Shown here one piece after another: positions 1 to 9,549 of a stretch of 64,000 nt of DNA (positions are counted from its first letter, which is position 1; every line of letters starts with the position of its first letter). The position numbers were made by a program, and so were the translations under genes. Source of the stretch: an uncultured Fretibacterium sp. (GTDB lineage Bacteria; Synergistota; Synergistia; Synergistales; Aminobacteriaceae). The notes beneath the pieces were generated by a model, which saw nothing but the letters and a program-made list of their open reading frames with translations, was not told where the DNA came from and ran no database searches. Where the stretch lies: positions 177,745 to 241,744 of the forward strand of contig CAMHMH010000003.1 of assembly GCA_946186205.1 (NCBI GenBank), in the 5' to 3' direction.

Positions 1-293
1 TCCGGCTCTATGAATCTTGCCGATACCCAGAAAGGGCCTTCCTCGTCTTCACTGTCAGGACTGGTATAAACCTCATACCACAATTCACCGCCTGCATTGC
101 GCTGTCCAACAACTTGAACTTCATCGCCCTTGTTGATACGCTTAATTATCTTTGACTTTTTGCCGGGATTTTCCCTGCACCTTACGCTGTCCCCCATGCA
201 AATTCCGTAAGCCGGGAAGTTCGAGAACCTTTCAGCGTATGCCGAGCCGCAAACCATTACTGCAACAATCACAGCCGCAAAAATTTTCTTCAT
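1..293 (-). CDS. Exported SH3-like domain protein (3' end outside window)
   Basis: The gene starts with ATG at 293, preceded by a clear GGAGG ribosome-binding site, and runs off the window. The N-terminus is a signal peptide (MKKIFAAVIVAVMVCGSAYA), so the product is exported. The rest resembles a bacterial SH3 domain: a short start, a charged stretch (IIKRINKGDEVQVVGQ) and a WYEVYT strand. Such domains usually bind peptidoglycan or ligands in the envelope; the substrate here is unknown. A LytTR-type operator lies 78 bp upstream (371..399), identical to the one ahead of the transporter operon, so the gene is probably in the same regulon. Confidence 0.75.
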   Translation of the reverse strand, partial: MKKIFAAVIVAVMVCGSAYAERFSNFPAYGICMGDSVRCRENPGKKSKIIKRINKGDEVQVVGQRNAGGELWYEVYTSPDSEDEEGPFWVSARFIEP

Positions 294-370
294 GCTGGAA
301 ACGCCTCCTGTTTTGATTTGGGGTTATTATTTCAGCGCGACTTTCAGAATACAATACAGGCAAGACGACA

Positions 371-399
371 TTCACGCAGAAAAAACAACGTTTACGCAG
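371..399 (-). promoter_or_regulatory. LytTR-type response-regulator operator (site 1)
   Basis: Two 9-bp direct repeats, read on the minus strand as CTGCGTAAA and CTGCGTGAA, lie 20 bp start to start, the same-face spacing typical of LytTR-family regulators. A TTGCCT -35-like hexamer (358..363) follows 7 bp downstream and the gene at 293 starts 78 bp downstream. The 30-bp core including the spacer is identical to site 2 at 9550..9578. The likely binder is the LytTR regulator encoded at 2230..2967. Confidence 0.65.
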
Positions 400-473
400 A
401 GTCGTTCGTCAAAATTTCTTCAAGATGTCGTGATGTCCTATATCAACAAGGGCAACTAAAGAATCTCCCTCCT

Positions 474-830
474 GAGCCTCCCCATGCCTAAACGCAGGGG
501 GTTCTTGAGAAGTGTGATTTTAAGTTTCCACCTACAATAGCAGGCACCCTTATTCTCAAGGGCGTGGCCAGTCCGCCCCTACTGTATAGCCCCAAAAGGG
601 ACACAACATTACTTTGCTTACTTCTCGCACCTTTTCTCCTAAAACCCGTCATAGTTCACTCAGTCCAGAGATTTATATCTCTAAGTGCTACGCTGCGGCG
701 AGAGGGAAGTGTTCCCCTGTGTTGCTTTTGATAGTGTTACTACATTTTTGTTAATGCGGAACGACTAACCGCAAATATATTATATTACATTGCGCCTTAT
801 ATCCACATAGCTAAAGCTAGGGGTATTACG
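474..830 (-). mobile_element. IS200/IS605-derived TnpB-less element (copy 1)
   Basis: This accounts for most of the gene-free stretch 294..892. Read on the minus strand it opens with a left-end motif ATACCCCTAGCTTTAGCTATG (hairpin TAGCT/AGCTA, 807..823) and ends with a right-end hairpin of IS605/TnpB type, CCCC-TGC-GTTTAG-GCA-GGGG form, at 480..501. An internal ACGCCC...AATAAGGGT block is shared with the copy at 25950..26320. No transposase or tnpB frame remains, so it is a ~360-bp non-autonomous derivative that keeps the reRNA (omega-RNA)-like scaffold. Exact ends were not resolvable. Confidence 0.6.
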
Positions 831-892
831 CCGCTTTTTTGATAATGCGCCTTCCTTCTTTAATATTATGTTTAATTATAGTGCAGGCGTAA

Positions 893-2227
893 TCACTGCC
901 CGTTGCAATACAGGACTATATCAACGGAAAACTTATTCTTCTCCGCCGTGATATTCATTGAGCCGTCATAACGCTTCACAGTATTCAGCACTGAGGTAAG
1001 TCCTATTCCGTGTCCCTCACGGTCTGAACGCGGGAGGCCGTTACGCCTGAATCTGATTCGCCCGCTGTAAGGGTTATCGACTGAGAGTCCTATTATCGTA
1101 TCTGAAAGAAGTGATGAGATCACCGTTATTTTACGGCGTTCCTCTGATAAGTTTTTCACAGCCTTCAACGCATTCTCAAGAAGATTCCCCAGTATCACGC
1201 AATAATCTGACTCCTTCATTGGCAAATCGTGAGAAAGAGTCATTCTCCAGTCGATTTTTGTTGACTGAGATTCCGCAAACGCCGTGTAATGTGAGGCTAC
1301 TGCGTCAACGGCCACATTATCGCAGTACCTCGTGTAATTCGCCTCTGTTCCCACGCTAAACTGCTGTAAGTAACTCTGAAGCTCGCTGAATTTTCCAGCT
1401 CCTGAAAGCTGAGTCATCACTAATATATGCTGGCGGAAATCATGACGGAGTGTCCGTGTTTCGTCCATATAATTCCGCAATTCCTCGTAGCGTTTTCCCT
1501 CCATTGTGAGAAGCATATTCTCCTGCTGAAGCCTCGCGCTTTCCGAGAATTTAGAGGCAGTCCACCAGAGCAAATAGTAAATCAGCAGAATCATCAGCGG
1601 TATTAACGGCAGAAGCACCAGCATAAACACGCGAGAACGCGCAATCAAAAGCACTTTGGGACATATCGGTGTCAGCCACCATATTAATACCGTTGCACCT
1701 AAAGGCAACAGAAAAAGATAATCCCACATTCCGTTCACAAGCTCCTCATTCAGTAGCTCGGAGATTTTTTTTATAGGCAGACTGAATGTTATTGCACCTA
1801 TGAACAACGAAATACATAATGACACTAACCCAGACTCAATCGTAAGAAGACGTGTTGAGGCCCACAGCTCATTCTCAGCCTCGAATGATGCCATAATCGA
1901 AATCGAATACAACAGGCAGAACGCTCCAAGCATTATGGAACTGAAGAAACAGAAAAGTTTACGGCCAAGACTCACTCTCACAGAGAAGAAAAATACTAAG
2001 AACAGAAACATCACACTCACTACAAGAACGGGAATAACAGGGAACATTTCTATGCTGCTCACCCATGCCGCACTAACCACAAAAACAGGCAGAAGCACTC
2101 CCGAAACACTATAGGTTACCCATTTGCGCCAGCACAGTGAGTCTATTACCGGCAAAAATACAAATACTGCGTCAGGTATTATTATCGCAAGTTCAATAAC
2201 GTACCTCAAAAATATATTCATATTCAT
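893..2227 (-). CDS. AgrC-like sensor histidine kinase (GHKL/HPK10 type)
   Basis: Membrane sensor kinase, 444 residues. Residues ~1-230 form about six or seven hydrophobic segments. A short coiled coil leads to the phospho-acceptor box LRHDFRQHI (about residue 260), the HPK10/AgrC variant. The N box GNLLENALKAV and G box GHGIGLTSVLN near the C-terminus form the ATP-binding domain. It begins 2 bp after the LytTR regulator gene ends, so the two are translationally linked and form a classical AgrC/AgrA-like pair. No peptide-pheromone gene was found nearby, so the ligand is open. It is the last gene of the operon that begins at 9474. Confidence 0.88.
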   Translation of the reverse strand: MNMNIFLRYVIELAIIIPDAVFVFLPVIDSLCWRKWVTYSVSGVLLPVFVVSAAWVSSIEMFPVIPVLVVSVMFLFLVFFFSVRVSLGRKLFCFFSSIMLGAFCLLYSISIMASFEAENELWASTRLLTIESGLVSLCISLFIGAITFSLPIKKISELLNEELVNGMWDYLFLLPLGATVLIWWLTPICPKVLLIARSRVFMLVLLPLIPLMILLIYYLLWWTASKFSESARLQQENMLLTMEGKRYEELRNYMDETRTLRHDFRQHILVMTQLSGAGKFSELQSYLQQFSVGTEANYTRYCDNVAVDAVASHYTAFAESQSTKIDWRMTLSHDLPMKESDYCVILGNLLENALKAVKNLSEERRKITVISSLLSDTIIGLSVDNPYSGRIRFRRNGLPRSDREGHGIGLTSVLNTVKRYDGSMNITAEKNKFSVDIVLYCNGQ

Positions 2228-2229
2228 AA

Positions 2230-2967
2230 TTATTCAATACTCCCTTTCAGTTTTTGTATAAGGTACTGAGAGAATGCCGCCTTGATTTTTGACTGGCCTG
2301 TTACGCGAATAGGATAACGTGTTCCGTTCTTCATGATAAAGACTCCTTCCTCCTGCGCTGAAATCTCCGACATGTTCACGATTATTCCTCGATTGCACAG
2401 AAGGAAGCGCGAATCGACCGCAAAAAGTTTTTCCGCCTGTCTGAATGTCATTGTGCTTGATATGGTTTTACCGTCTGTTAATCTTATCTCGACAGTATGA
2501 TTATTTGAGACTACCGAGCTGATTAAACGCAATGGGATTGTACATTCGGAGCGGGCTGATTTTATCCTTACTGCCGGATCGCTTGCCGTAAAGAAGCGCA
2601 ATGCCTCATCAAGTACTTTGCTGACATCCTTTTTGCTGTAGGGCTTCAGGACGTAATCAAACGGGTGAACGGGAAAAGCGTCAAAGGCATATTCGCGTGA
2701 AGTTGTCGTGAACACTATCAACAATTCGGTGTCGTAATCCCTCAGAATTTTTGCTGTCTCGACTCCGTTAATTTCCTTCATTATTATGTCCATGAACACT
2801 ATCTGAAACATTTTAGGCTCAAAAGCTCTCAGCATTTCTTCACCGCTCGCGAATGTCATTATCCCGGTGAGTTTATGCTCACTTGCCGCGAACCAGCTCT
2901 CTACAAAACTCTTGAGCCTGAAAACGTCTGACAATGCATCATCTACTACTGCTATATTCAGTTCCAA
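2230..2967 (-). CDS. LytTR-family response regulator
   Basis: Receiver plus LytTR DNA-binding domain, ~245 residues. The receiver shows the acidic VVDD start, the phospho-acceptor Asp in VFMDIIM and the switch Lys in YVLKPY. The C-terminal half carries the LytTR signature (NNHTVEIRL, FRQAEKLF, FLLCNRGIIVNMSEI). An upstream TTG at 3012 is possible, but I prefer the TTG at 2967, four bases after the stop of the preceding gene, because it begins exactly at the receiver (LNIAVVDD). It is paired with the AgrC-like kinase immediately downstream. Two identical LytTR-type operators in this window (371..399 and 9550..9578) suggest it activates its own operon and the gene at 293. Confidence 0.88.
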   Translation of the reverse strand: MELNIAVVDDALSDVFRLKSFVESWFAASEHKLTGIMTFASGEEMLRAFEPKMFQIVFMDIIMKEINGVETAKILRDYDTELLIVFTTTSREYAFDAFPVHPFDYVLKPYSKKDVSKVLDEALRFFTASDPAVRIKSARSECTIPLRLISSVVSNNHTVEIRLTDGKTISSTMTFRQAEKLFAVDSRFLLCNRGIIVNMSEISAQEEGVFIMKNGTRYPIRVTGQSKIKAAFSQYLIQKLKGSIE

Positions 2968-2971
2968 CTCT

Positions 2972-3616
2972 CTATTTCCCGTAATGCCTTGTGTATGTTC
3001 CGTTAGCGTCAACGGTGAAAGCTCTCCTGAACGCGCCGTTTACCTTCACGCTTAACGTGTCTTTGTCTGAGAACGTCAAAACTGCCTTCAATCCGCCATC
3101 CTCAAGCGCGATTGTATTGTCGTCAGGGTCAAAATGCCCCATCATCACAACTTTGTCGCCCTGTCCGGCAAATGACACCTCAAACCAGAATTGCGCACGG
3201 CTCACTAGAGACAAATGAAGGTATGAGCCTTTGCCGTTGTCATAATATGCCTCGTCAATTTCACCGACATCATCAATTACGCACGTTTGAATCACATGAA
3301 GCCTTGCCCGGATTCCTCTTGCCCTCTCAAGCGTGGCTTTGGTGTACGCTTCGACTCGTGAATATCCGTCCTCCATAAAAGTTTTTGCGCGGACATCTCG
3401 CTGTTTTGCTATCCATTCGCGCTGATCCCGTCTGAAGCCAGCAAACTCAGACTCACTCATTATTCTTTTTGCCTCATTGTACGCACTCGTTAATTCTCTG
3501 TCAGCCGCTGAAAATTCCGGGTCTTTCATCATTTTGCGGTATTCCGAATCACTGAGTGCGAACGCAGGAGCAGAAATCACTAACAACACCGCAATAACCA
3601 TAAATAAACGCCTCAT
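2972..3616 (-). CDS. Exported LprI-like (DUF1311) protein
   Basis: A 214-residue protein with a signal peptide (ending SAPAFA). The first ~110 residues match the LprI N-terminal helical fold: AADRELTSAYNEA, FRRDQREWIAKQRD and a final helix ERARGIRARL. LprI-like proteins are known as lysozyme inhibitors in mycobacteria, but most family members are uncharacterised. The C-terminal ~100 residues look beta-rich and are not recognised. It lies inside the sensory operon between the tandem-receiver regulator (12-bp gap) and the LytTR regulator, so it may be the exported partner of the signalling system. It ends in TAG. Confidence 0.7.
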   Translation of the reverse strand: MRRLFMVIAVLLVISAPAFALSDSEYRKMMKDPEFSAADRELTSAYNEAKRIMSESEFAGFRRDQREWIAKQRDVRAKTFMEDGYSRVEAYTKATLERARGIRARLHVIQTCVIDDVGEIDEAYYDNGKGSYLHLSLVSRAQFWFEVSFAGQGDKVVMMGHFDPDDNTIALEDGGLKAVLTFSDKDTLSVKVNGAFRRAFTVDANGTYTRHYGK

Positions 3617-3627
3617 GATAAAACCTC

Positions 3628-4380
3628 CTAATGATTCACGAAAAAACTGTCCAGCGATTGCATTATCGCCTCTTTGTTACTGGACTTCAGAAGATAACTT
3701 GCTGGCTTTAAGCTCATTACGCTCCTCACACTCTCCGGGTCGCTCTTACCAGTCAGAAATATCATGGGGACATTCGCTGTTTTCGGCTTACTGCGGACTG
3801 CTTCAAGAACTTTCGGGCCGTCCATCAGTGGCATTTCGTAATCCAGAAGTATTAGGTCAACCGTATGCTCCGCCAGATAACTGAGTGCCTGCGGGCCGGA
3901 ACGTGCTGCGGCAACACGATACTTTGTTCCAAGCCACTTTTGCATCATCTTGAGAAATGTAATGTCGTCGTCCACAAGCAAAATCTGCTTTTTCTCCTTG
4001 CTCGCGTCATCAGAGTTAAGCATCATCTTCAACTCATTCGACAGAGTAATGATGTCTATGGGACGGACAAATTCGCGCGCTATCATGTTTTTGGGGATAC
4101 TCTGTTCTATTACATTTATTTCTTTGTCATAACCCATGACACAAAGCGGCTTTTTGACGGCAGAATACACATCTTTCAATGACACAAGGAAATCTTTGGC
4201 CTCGTATACAAAATCCCCCGCAATTAGCACGAAAATATCCGTGCTGTCCTTCTCGTGCATTAGTTTCTCTGTATTCGGCTCAATACTGACACATTCAACC
4301 TCTGAACTTTTCAGAAGCGGAAGCAGTCTGCCGGTTATCAGTACTGCGTTTTGGTTGATTAGCAAAACCTTCTTTGCCAT
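3628..4380 (-). CDS. Tandem-receiver response regulator, first receiver degenerate
   Basis: A 250-residue protein with no DNA-binding output. Residues ~1-120 look like a receiver fold (MAKKVLLINQNAVL) but lack the acidic pocket and phospho-acceptor Asp. Residues ~130-250 are a canonical receiver: LLVDDD, the acceptor Asp in LILLDYEMP, the Thr/Ser in MIFLTGKS and Lys in YLLKSS. It lies 19 bp after the hybrid kinase that carries its own receiver and HPt domain, so it is the likely terminal acceptor of that phosphorelay. With no effector domain it may act by protein-protein contact or as a phosphate sink. Confidence 0.85.
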   Translation of the reverse strand: MAKKVLLINQNAVLITGRLLPLLKSSEVECVSIEPNTEKLMHEKDSTDIFVLIAGDFVYEAKDFLVSLKDVYSAVKKPLCVMGYDKEINVIEQSIPKNMIAREFVRPIDIITLSNELKMMLNSDDASKEKKQILLVDDDITFLKMMQKWLGTKYRVAAARSGPQALSYLAEHTVDLILLDYEMPLMDGPKVLEAVRSKPKTANVPMIFLTGKSDPESVRSVMSLKPASYLLKSSNKEAIMQSLDSFFVNH

Positions 4381-4399
4381 TATGAATACCTCCTTAAAA

Positions 4400-7198
4400 T
4401 TATGCTAGAATTGCGTTCACGCAATCCCAATCAAAATCGTTTACAGCATTACGGAGCTGTTCGATTCTCTGCTTCTCGTTCTCAGGAAGGCTAAAACCGT
4501 TCAGATAGTCCAACACATACACCGCACCGTCGGTATCAAGACTCAACGCGCACTCACGTATGGAACTATATGCCTCGCGCAATTCATTTTCTGAAATAAG
4601 CGGAAGCTCCTTGTCGTCCTGAGCATTTTTTGCAGACGCATACAACGGGGATAATGCTGCCCCCAAAGCCCTGTAACGCTCCAGCAGTCCAGCTAGTTCA
4701 GCGTCCAACACGGTCTCATCACCTGCCTTGCCAGCAAGTTCAAGTTTCTCCGCAAGACTTCCCAGAGACTCAGCACCTATAGCACGTGATGTACTCTTCA
4801 GCGCATGAACCTTTACCGTAGTGTTCACAATGTCCCTAACTCGCCAGAAGCCCGCAATTTCGTCCGCCCCTGTTGCGGAGTAACTGCCGTAGATTTTGAG
4901 AGTGTCCAGATAAGCCTCTTCATCGCCACAATGTTTTAGCCCGGCTTTTACATCTACTTCATCTATTCCGTACAACCACTCCGGCAATTCGGTTTTCTGT
5001 TCAGGTTCAGCACCGCTATTTGATTCGCTGTCGGAAGCAATTATCTTCTCAGGAGGAAGATAACGTATCATCATTTCCTCAAGTTTCACCGCATCTATCG
5101 GCTTGGTCAGGTAATCATCGAAGCCAACAGCAAGATACTCCTCACGTGCGCCGGATATTGCGTTCGCTGTCAGGCATATCGTGGCAGTCTTTATATTCGG
5201 CCCTTCCGTTCTTGCCCGCAGTCTTTGAAGTGTCTCTATTCCGTCCATATTCGGCATCATGTGGTCAAGGAAAATGACATCGTATTTCTTATCCCCAGCA
5301 AGTGAGAGAGCTTCTAACCCACTGTTAGCAGTGTCAATTTTTACGAGTGTCCTTTTGAGCAGACCCTTGAACACTGTCAAATTCATCGGCGTGTCATCAA
5401 CAACAAGTACATGAGCGTCAGGTGCGGTGAATTTTTCCTTATACTTCTTCATAGACAACAGCGACGCTCTGTGTGCTGCCTCATAATCGCCGAGCGGTTC
5501 CCACTTTATGACTTTTTGTTGAAGCCGGAATGAGAACATTGACCCTTCACCGTATACGCTCTCAACCTTTAACGATGTACCCATCATCTCAAGCAGGCGT
5601 TTCGTGATATTCATTCCTAATCCAGTACCCTCAATGTTGCGGTTACGCTTTTCCTCAATCCGCTCAAATTCGGAAAACAGTTTGGCCATATCTTCAGGCT
5701 TTATGCCTATGCCAGTATCCGCTACGGAGAAGTTCAAAAATACGCTATCAGGATTATTAGCAATCTTTTCATAGCCTATATGAAATGTTACACTGCCTTT
5801 CTCTGTGTACTTTACAGCATTTGTGAGAATATTCGTAACTACTTGCTTTATACGAACTTCATCTCCATAAAGCACTTTGGGTATGTCTTCGGCAAAGTCC
5901 AGTTTTAACAGCAGACCCTTTTTATCCGTCCTAGTCTGTATCATCGTAACAAGATCGTTGATTACTGATGAAAGGTCGTAATTGACAGGAATAATATCCA
6001 TTTTGCCAGCCTCGATTTTTGAGAAGTCGAGAATATCATTGATAAGACCCAGCAACGTAGTCCCCGCCGCTCGGATATTCTCGGAGTATTCAATAACGTT
6101 TGGCTCTTCACTCTCGCGCAGTATCATTTCATTCATGCCAAGAACAGCATTTATAGGCGTTCGGATTTCGTGCGACATATTCGACAGAAATGAGGACTTC
6201 GCTTCGTTCGCTGCTGCCGCTCGTTCGGCTCTCTCATTGAACTCTTGAGCAAGCCGGGCTTTCTTGTCTGAGTGCCAAATGATAAGCGACAACACAGTAA
6301 TGACTAGGCATGATACTATAATTGTAAGAATAAATATCTTTCTCAGTGTAACAAACGCTGACGTTGTATCAAATACAGACAGGCATAGCCAGTTGTTCGC
6401 CACTGGCATCGTGTACACTATGTAATCAGAATCACCAAACCTGAACGAGAAAAAATTTTCATTGGAAGAACGCAACTTCTCTATCAGCGTACTGCCGAAT
6501 GTACCCTTTTCGCTGATATAACTTTGACCTATTTTAGACCTGTCGGAGTGCGCTATTACCTTATATTTTCTGTCAAGAACTATCTCCATCTCTGTCTGAC
6601 TACGGGCGTTAAGCTCCTCTGTCAAGGCTTGCAGATGCTCCATTGAAAAGTCCAACGCCACAACGCTTTTTACATCGCATAACGTCTTCGCAAGCGTAAT
6701 CATTATCGTTTTAGTATGCACATCAATATATGGGTCTATGACAGCAACTCTTCCGATGTTGGCTCTTGCACCAATGTACCACGGGCGTGATGACGGGACA
6801 AAATCGTCTCCTGTGTCAAATCCAGTTCCGTCAAGAAAATCGTTGCCTATGGCGGCATATATACCTGTTGACTTTCCAGACGTAATATTGACTATAGCGG
6901 CGGATTGGTTCACAAGAAAGTCAAGTATTTCCTTCTGTGGTCTATCATCACGAATCATGTCATCAAGTGTATGCGAGGCCAGCATTAAGATGTCTATACC
7001 TGTAGAAAGGTATTCATTTATCTGTTCGGCTGATTTTGTTGCGGTGAGTTCTAGGTTCACGATTATTCTCTGCTTCATTTCGTGCTGAAGCATTGCGTAG
7101 TAGGCCATGACAACACTTAGAAAAAACAGGATTATTATCGTAGTTACATCAACTTTCTTCAAGGCGGAGCTGCCGTTCTTTTCTTCTTTTGTATCCAT
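4400..7198 (-). CDS. Hybrid sensor kinase: Cache - HisKA - HATPase - REC - HPt
   Basis: A 932-residue inner-membrane phosphorelay kinase. A membrane helix at ~20-40 and a second at ~285-305 flank a periplasmic dCache-type sensor (PWYIGA motif, ~150), which typically binds amino acids or small carboxylates. The HisKA H box reads SHEIRTPIN (~345), followed by the N and G boxes of the ATPase. A receiver (VLVVDDTPMN, acceptor in IFLDHMMP) and a C-terminal HPt domain with HALKSTSRAIG follow. It directly follows the AGCS-binding-protein fusion (23-bp gap), so it probably senses the same or a related nutrient. The neighbouring tandem-receiver protein is the likely downstream acceptor. Confidence 0.9.
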   Translation of the reverse strand: MDTKEEKNGSSALKKVDVTTIIILFFLSVVMAYYAMLQHEMKQRIIVNLELTATKSAEQINEYLSTGIDILMLASHTLDDMIRDDRPQKEILDFLVNQSAAIVNITSGKSTGIYAAIGNDFLDGTGFDTGDDFVPSSRPWYIGARANIGRVAVIDPYIDVHTKTIMITLAKTLCDVKSVVALDFSMEHLQALTEELNARSQTEMEIVLDRKYKVIAHSDRSKIGQSYISEKGTFGSTLIEKLRSSNENFFSFRFGDSDYIVYTMPVANNWLCLSVFDTTSAFVTLRKIFILTIIVSCLVITVLSLIIWHSDKKARLAQEFNERAERAAAANEAKSSFLSNMSHEIRTPINAVLGMNEMILRESEEPNVIEYSENIRAAGTTLLGLINDILDFSKIEAGKMDIIPVNYDLSSVINDLVTMIQTRTDKKGLLLKLDFAEDIPKVLYGDEVRIKQVVTNILTNAVKYTEKGSVTFHIGYEKIANNPDSVFLNFSVADTGIGIKPEDMAKLFSEFERIEEKRNRNIEGTGLGMNITKRLLEMMGTSLKVESVYGEGSMFSFRLQQKVIKWEPLGDYEAAHRASLLSMKKYKEKFTAPDAHVLVVDDTPMNLTVFKGLLKRTLVKIDTANSGLEALSLAGDKKYDVIFLDHMMPNMDGIETLQRLRARTEGPNIKTATICLTANAISGAREEYLAVGFDDYLTKPIDAVKLEEMMIRYLPPEKIIASDSESNSGAEPEQKTELPEWLYGIDEVDVKAGLKHCGDEEAYLDTLKIYGSYSATGADEIAGFWRVRDIVNTTVKVHALKSTSRAIGAESLGSLAEKLELAGKAGDETVLDAELAGLLERYRALGAALSPLYASAKNAQDDKELPLISENELREAYSSIRECALSLDTDGAVYVLDYLNGFSLPENEKQRIEQLRNAVNDFDWDCVNAILA

Positions 7199-7221
7199 CT
7201 TTCATTCTCTCCTTATGGACG

Positions 7222-9474
7222 CTACTTCACGATTGTAATATCACTTCCGAACCATTTTTGAGATATTTTGCCTAAAGTACCGTCAGCCTTCATGTCGCTG
7301 ATGATATCCTGCACCTTATCTCCTAGTTTTCGGTCGTTCTTCCTGAAGCCTATTGCTAGTTCTTCCTCGCCAAGATTATCGGAAAGGACAAAGTACCGTT
7401 CGTTACTTGAGAATATGAAATAAAACGCTACAAGAGAATCCACGAGAGCAGCATCAAGTTTACCCTCCTTCAACTGCCTAAGAGCCAACATGTTATCAGC
7501 AAGTGGCACGACCGTAACATCATTGATAATATCAGTCGCATTCAGTGCGTCCTGCGTAGTTGAACCTGCCTGCACACCAATCGTCTTGCCTTTGAGGTCG
7601 CGCAACCACTTTATCTTGCTGTCACTACGAATGACAAAGATAAGGTCTTCTTTCACATACGATTCAGACAAGCTAATAGACTTTGCCGCTTCGGAAACAA
7701 CCGACATGCTGCCTATGCAGTCTATCGTTCCGTCCCGCAGTTCGTTTTCCTTGTTGCCCCACTCAATAGGCCGTACCGCAAGCTCAATACCTAGCCTATC
7801 GCTTACTTCACGCATAAGCTCGATGTCAAAGCCAACTATTTCACCGTTCTCACTCACAAAGCTCATAGGGGGAAATGCGCTGTCAACACCAAGAACTATA
7901 TGTCCGGCTTCAAGCACTCTTTGCAGTGAAACATCTCTTTCGTAACTTCTATCCCGCAAGCCGCCGCCAAAATAAACCATTCCCATAGAAAGCAACGTCG
8001 CGCACAATGAGACAATCAGCAATTTTCGCATATCAGTTGACATCGTACTTTTCTTCGCCATAGCTCGCTTCTTTTTTGTGTCGTAATCGTTCACTATTCT
8101 TCTGAGCGTGAAGGATAGAAGCAACAATGCAATCAGGTTTGGCAATGCCATTAAGCCGTTAAGAGTGTCAGATATGTCCCATAGATTGTTCAAAAACTCG
8201 TTGCCTGCCAAGCCGAAGAACTGTGCTCCGGCCGCGCCAATCAGAATCATCGTAATCATCAGAAGTTTCATGACGGTCTTAACCCTAACGCCAAACATAT
8301 ACGTTATTGCCGTCTCAGCGTACCAATACCACCCCAGCGTTGTTGTAACAGTAAATAGCAGAAAGCCAATGGAAAAAATATACTTACCAATAGGCCCTAG
8401 CGCAAACTCAAATGCTCGGAGTGCTAATTGTGCGCCCGTCAGTTCTGGTGTGTCGGTCAATGTGCCTGTAACAAGAACTATAAGGGCTGTCATGGTGCAG
8501 ATAACTATAGTATCCAAGAATACTTCGAATATCCCGTAGAACCCCTGCTGAACTGGATGTGCTACATCTGCCGTAACATGCGCCATAGGAGCTGAACCCA
8601 TGCCCGCCTCATTGGAGAATACTCCGCGCGCAATGCCCCTCTGTACTGCCTCCTTAACTCCCCAGCCTGCAAGACCTGCCGTTATGACTGAGGGATCAGG
8701 GTTGCTGAAAGCCATTCGGAATGATTCAGCGATAACAGAGGGTATATGTTCTGCATGACTTACTAGGATAATTAGGGAACTTACAATGTAAAACACGGAC
8801 ATGAAAGGAACAATTAGTACAGTAACTCGTGAAAGACTGGAGAGGCCGCCTATAATGACTAGCCCCACTAAAACAGCCATTACTATGCCGCTGTAAAGGT
8901 GATCCACATTCCAGCCTAAGAACAGTGCTTCCGCTACTGAGTTTGCCTCTGTTGCCGCTCCAGAGCCTAAAACAGCTAGAATCGTGAAGAGTGAGAACAG
9001 AAACGCAAGTATTTTACCTATGGGCTTCCATATACCTCCGCGTTCACATAAGCCATTCTCAAGAATGTACATTGTTCCTCCACGCCAATCACCATGTGCG
9101 TCCCTCTGCCTGTAATGAACTGCTAATGTTACTTCAGCAAACTTGGTACACATTCCCAAAAAAGCAGATATTAGCATCCATACCAGCGCACCTGGCCCAG
9201 CAAGGTGAAGTGCTGTCGCTACACCTGCTACATTGCCTGTTCCAACAGTCGCGGCTATAGCTGTCGTCATTGCCGCAAAAGAAGAAACAGATTTATCATT
9301 CTCATTTTCTTTTCTGAAACTGAATACCTCTGCCATTGCTGAACGAAAATATCGCAACTGGGGCAACCTCAGCAGAAGTGTCAGATAAATACCCGTACCC
9401 ACCAATAACGTCAGGCCGGGTATACCCCATACGAAGTTATTTATGACTCTGTTTATTCTAATAATCGTTTCCAT
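7222..9474 (-). CDS. AGCS-family Na+/amino-acid symporter fused to a solute-binding (SBP family 3) domain
   Basis: A 750-residue fusion. Residues 1-~455 are an alanine/glycine:cation symporter (AGCS) with ~10 membrane segments and family motifs (ATVGTGNVAGVATAL, FSNEAGMGSAPMAH). An extra helix at ~487-505 (RKLLIVSLCATLLS) would carry the C-terminus across the membrane. Residues ~515-750 are a complete family-3 amino-acid binding protein: GHIVLGVDSAFPPMSF, GFDIELMREVSDRLG, and a C-terminal LGKISQKWFG. In most bacteria binding proteins serve ABC importers, so the fusion is unusual. It could deliver amino acids to the symporter or report to the adjacent Cache kinase. First gene of the operon, 76 bp downstream of LytTR-type site 2. 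Confidence 0.9.
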   Translation of the reverse strand: METIIRINRVINNFVWGIPGLTLLVGTGIYLTLLLRLPQLRYFRSAMAEVFSFRKENENDKSVSSFAAMTTAIAATVGTGNVAGVATALHLAGPGALVWMLISAFLGMCTKFAEVTLAVHYRQRDAHGDWRGGTMYILENGLCERGGIWKPIGKILAFLFSLFTILAVLGSGAATEANSVAEALFLGWNVDHLYSGIVMAVLVGLVIIGGLSSLSRVTVLIVPFMSVFYIVSSLIILVSHAEHIPSVIAESFRMAFSNPDPSVITAGLAGWGVKEAVQRGIARGVFSNEAGMGSAPMAHVTADVAHPVQQGFYGIFEVFLDTIVICTMTALIVLVTGTLTDTPELTGAQLALRAFEFALGPIGKYIFSIGFLLFTVTTTLGWYWYAETAITYMFGVRVKTVMKLLMITMILIGAAGAQFFGLAGNEFLNNLWDISDTLNGLMALPNLIALLLLSFTLRRIVNDYDTKKKRAMAKKSTMSTDMRKLLIVSLCATLLSMGMVYFGGGLRDRSYERDVSLQRVLEAGHIVLGVDSAFPPMSFVSENGEIVGFDIELMREVSDRLGIELAVRPIEWGNKENELRDGTIDCIGSMSVVSEAAKSISLSESYVKEDLIFVIRSDSKIKWLRDLKGKTIGVQAGSTTQDALNATDIINDVTVVPLADNMLALRQLKEGKLDAALVDSLVAFYFIFSSNERYFVLSDNLGEEELAIGFRKNDRKLGDKVQDIISDMKADGTLGKISQKWFGSDITIVK

Positions 9475-9549
9475 ACAACTTGAGCATCTCCTATAATTTT
9501 TATTATTCTTTCAGGGAAGAATGATTTTTGGAAGATAGTCAAGTATACG

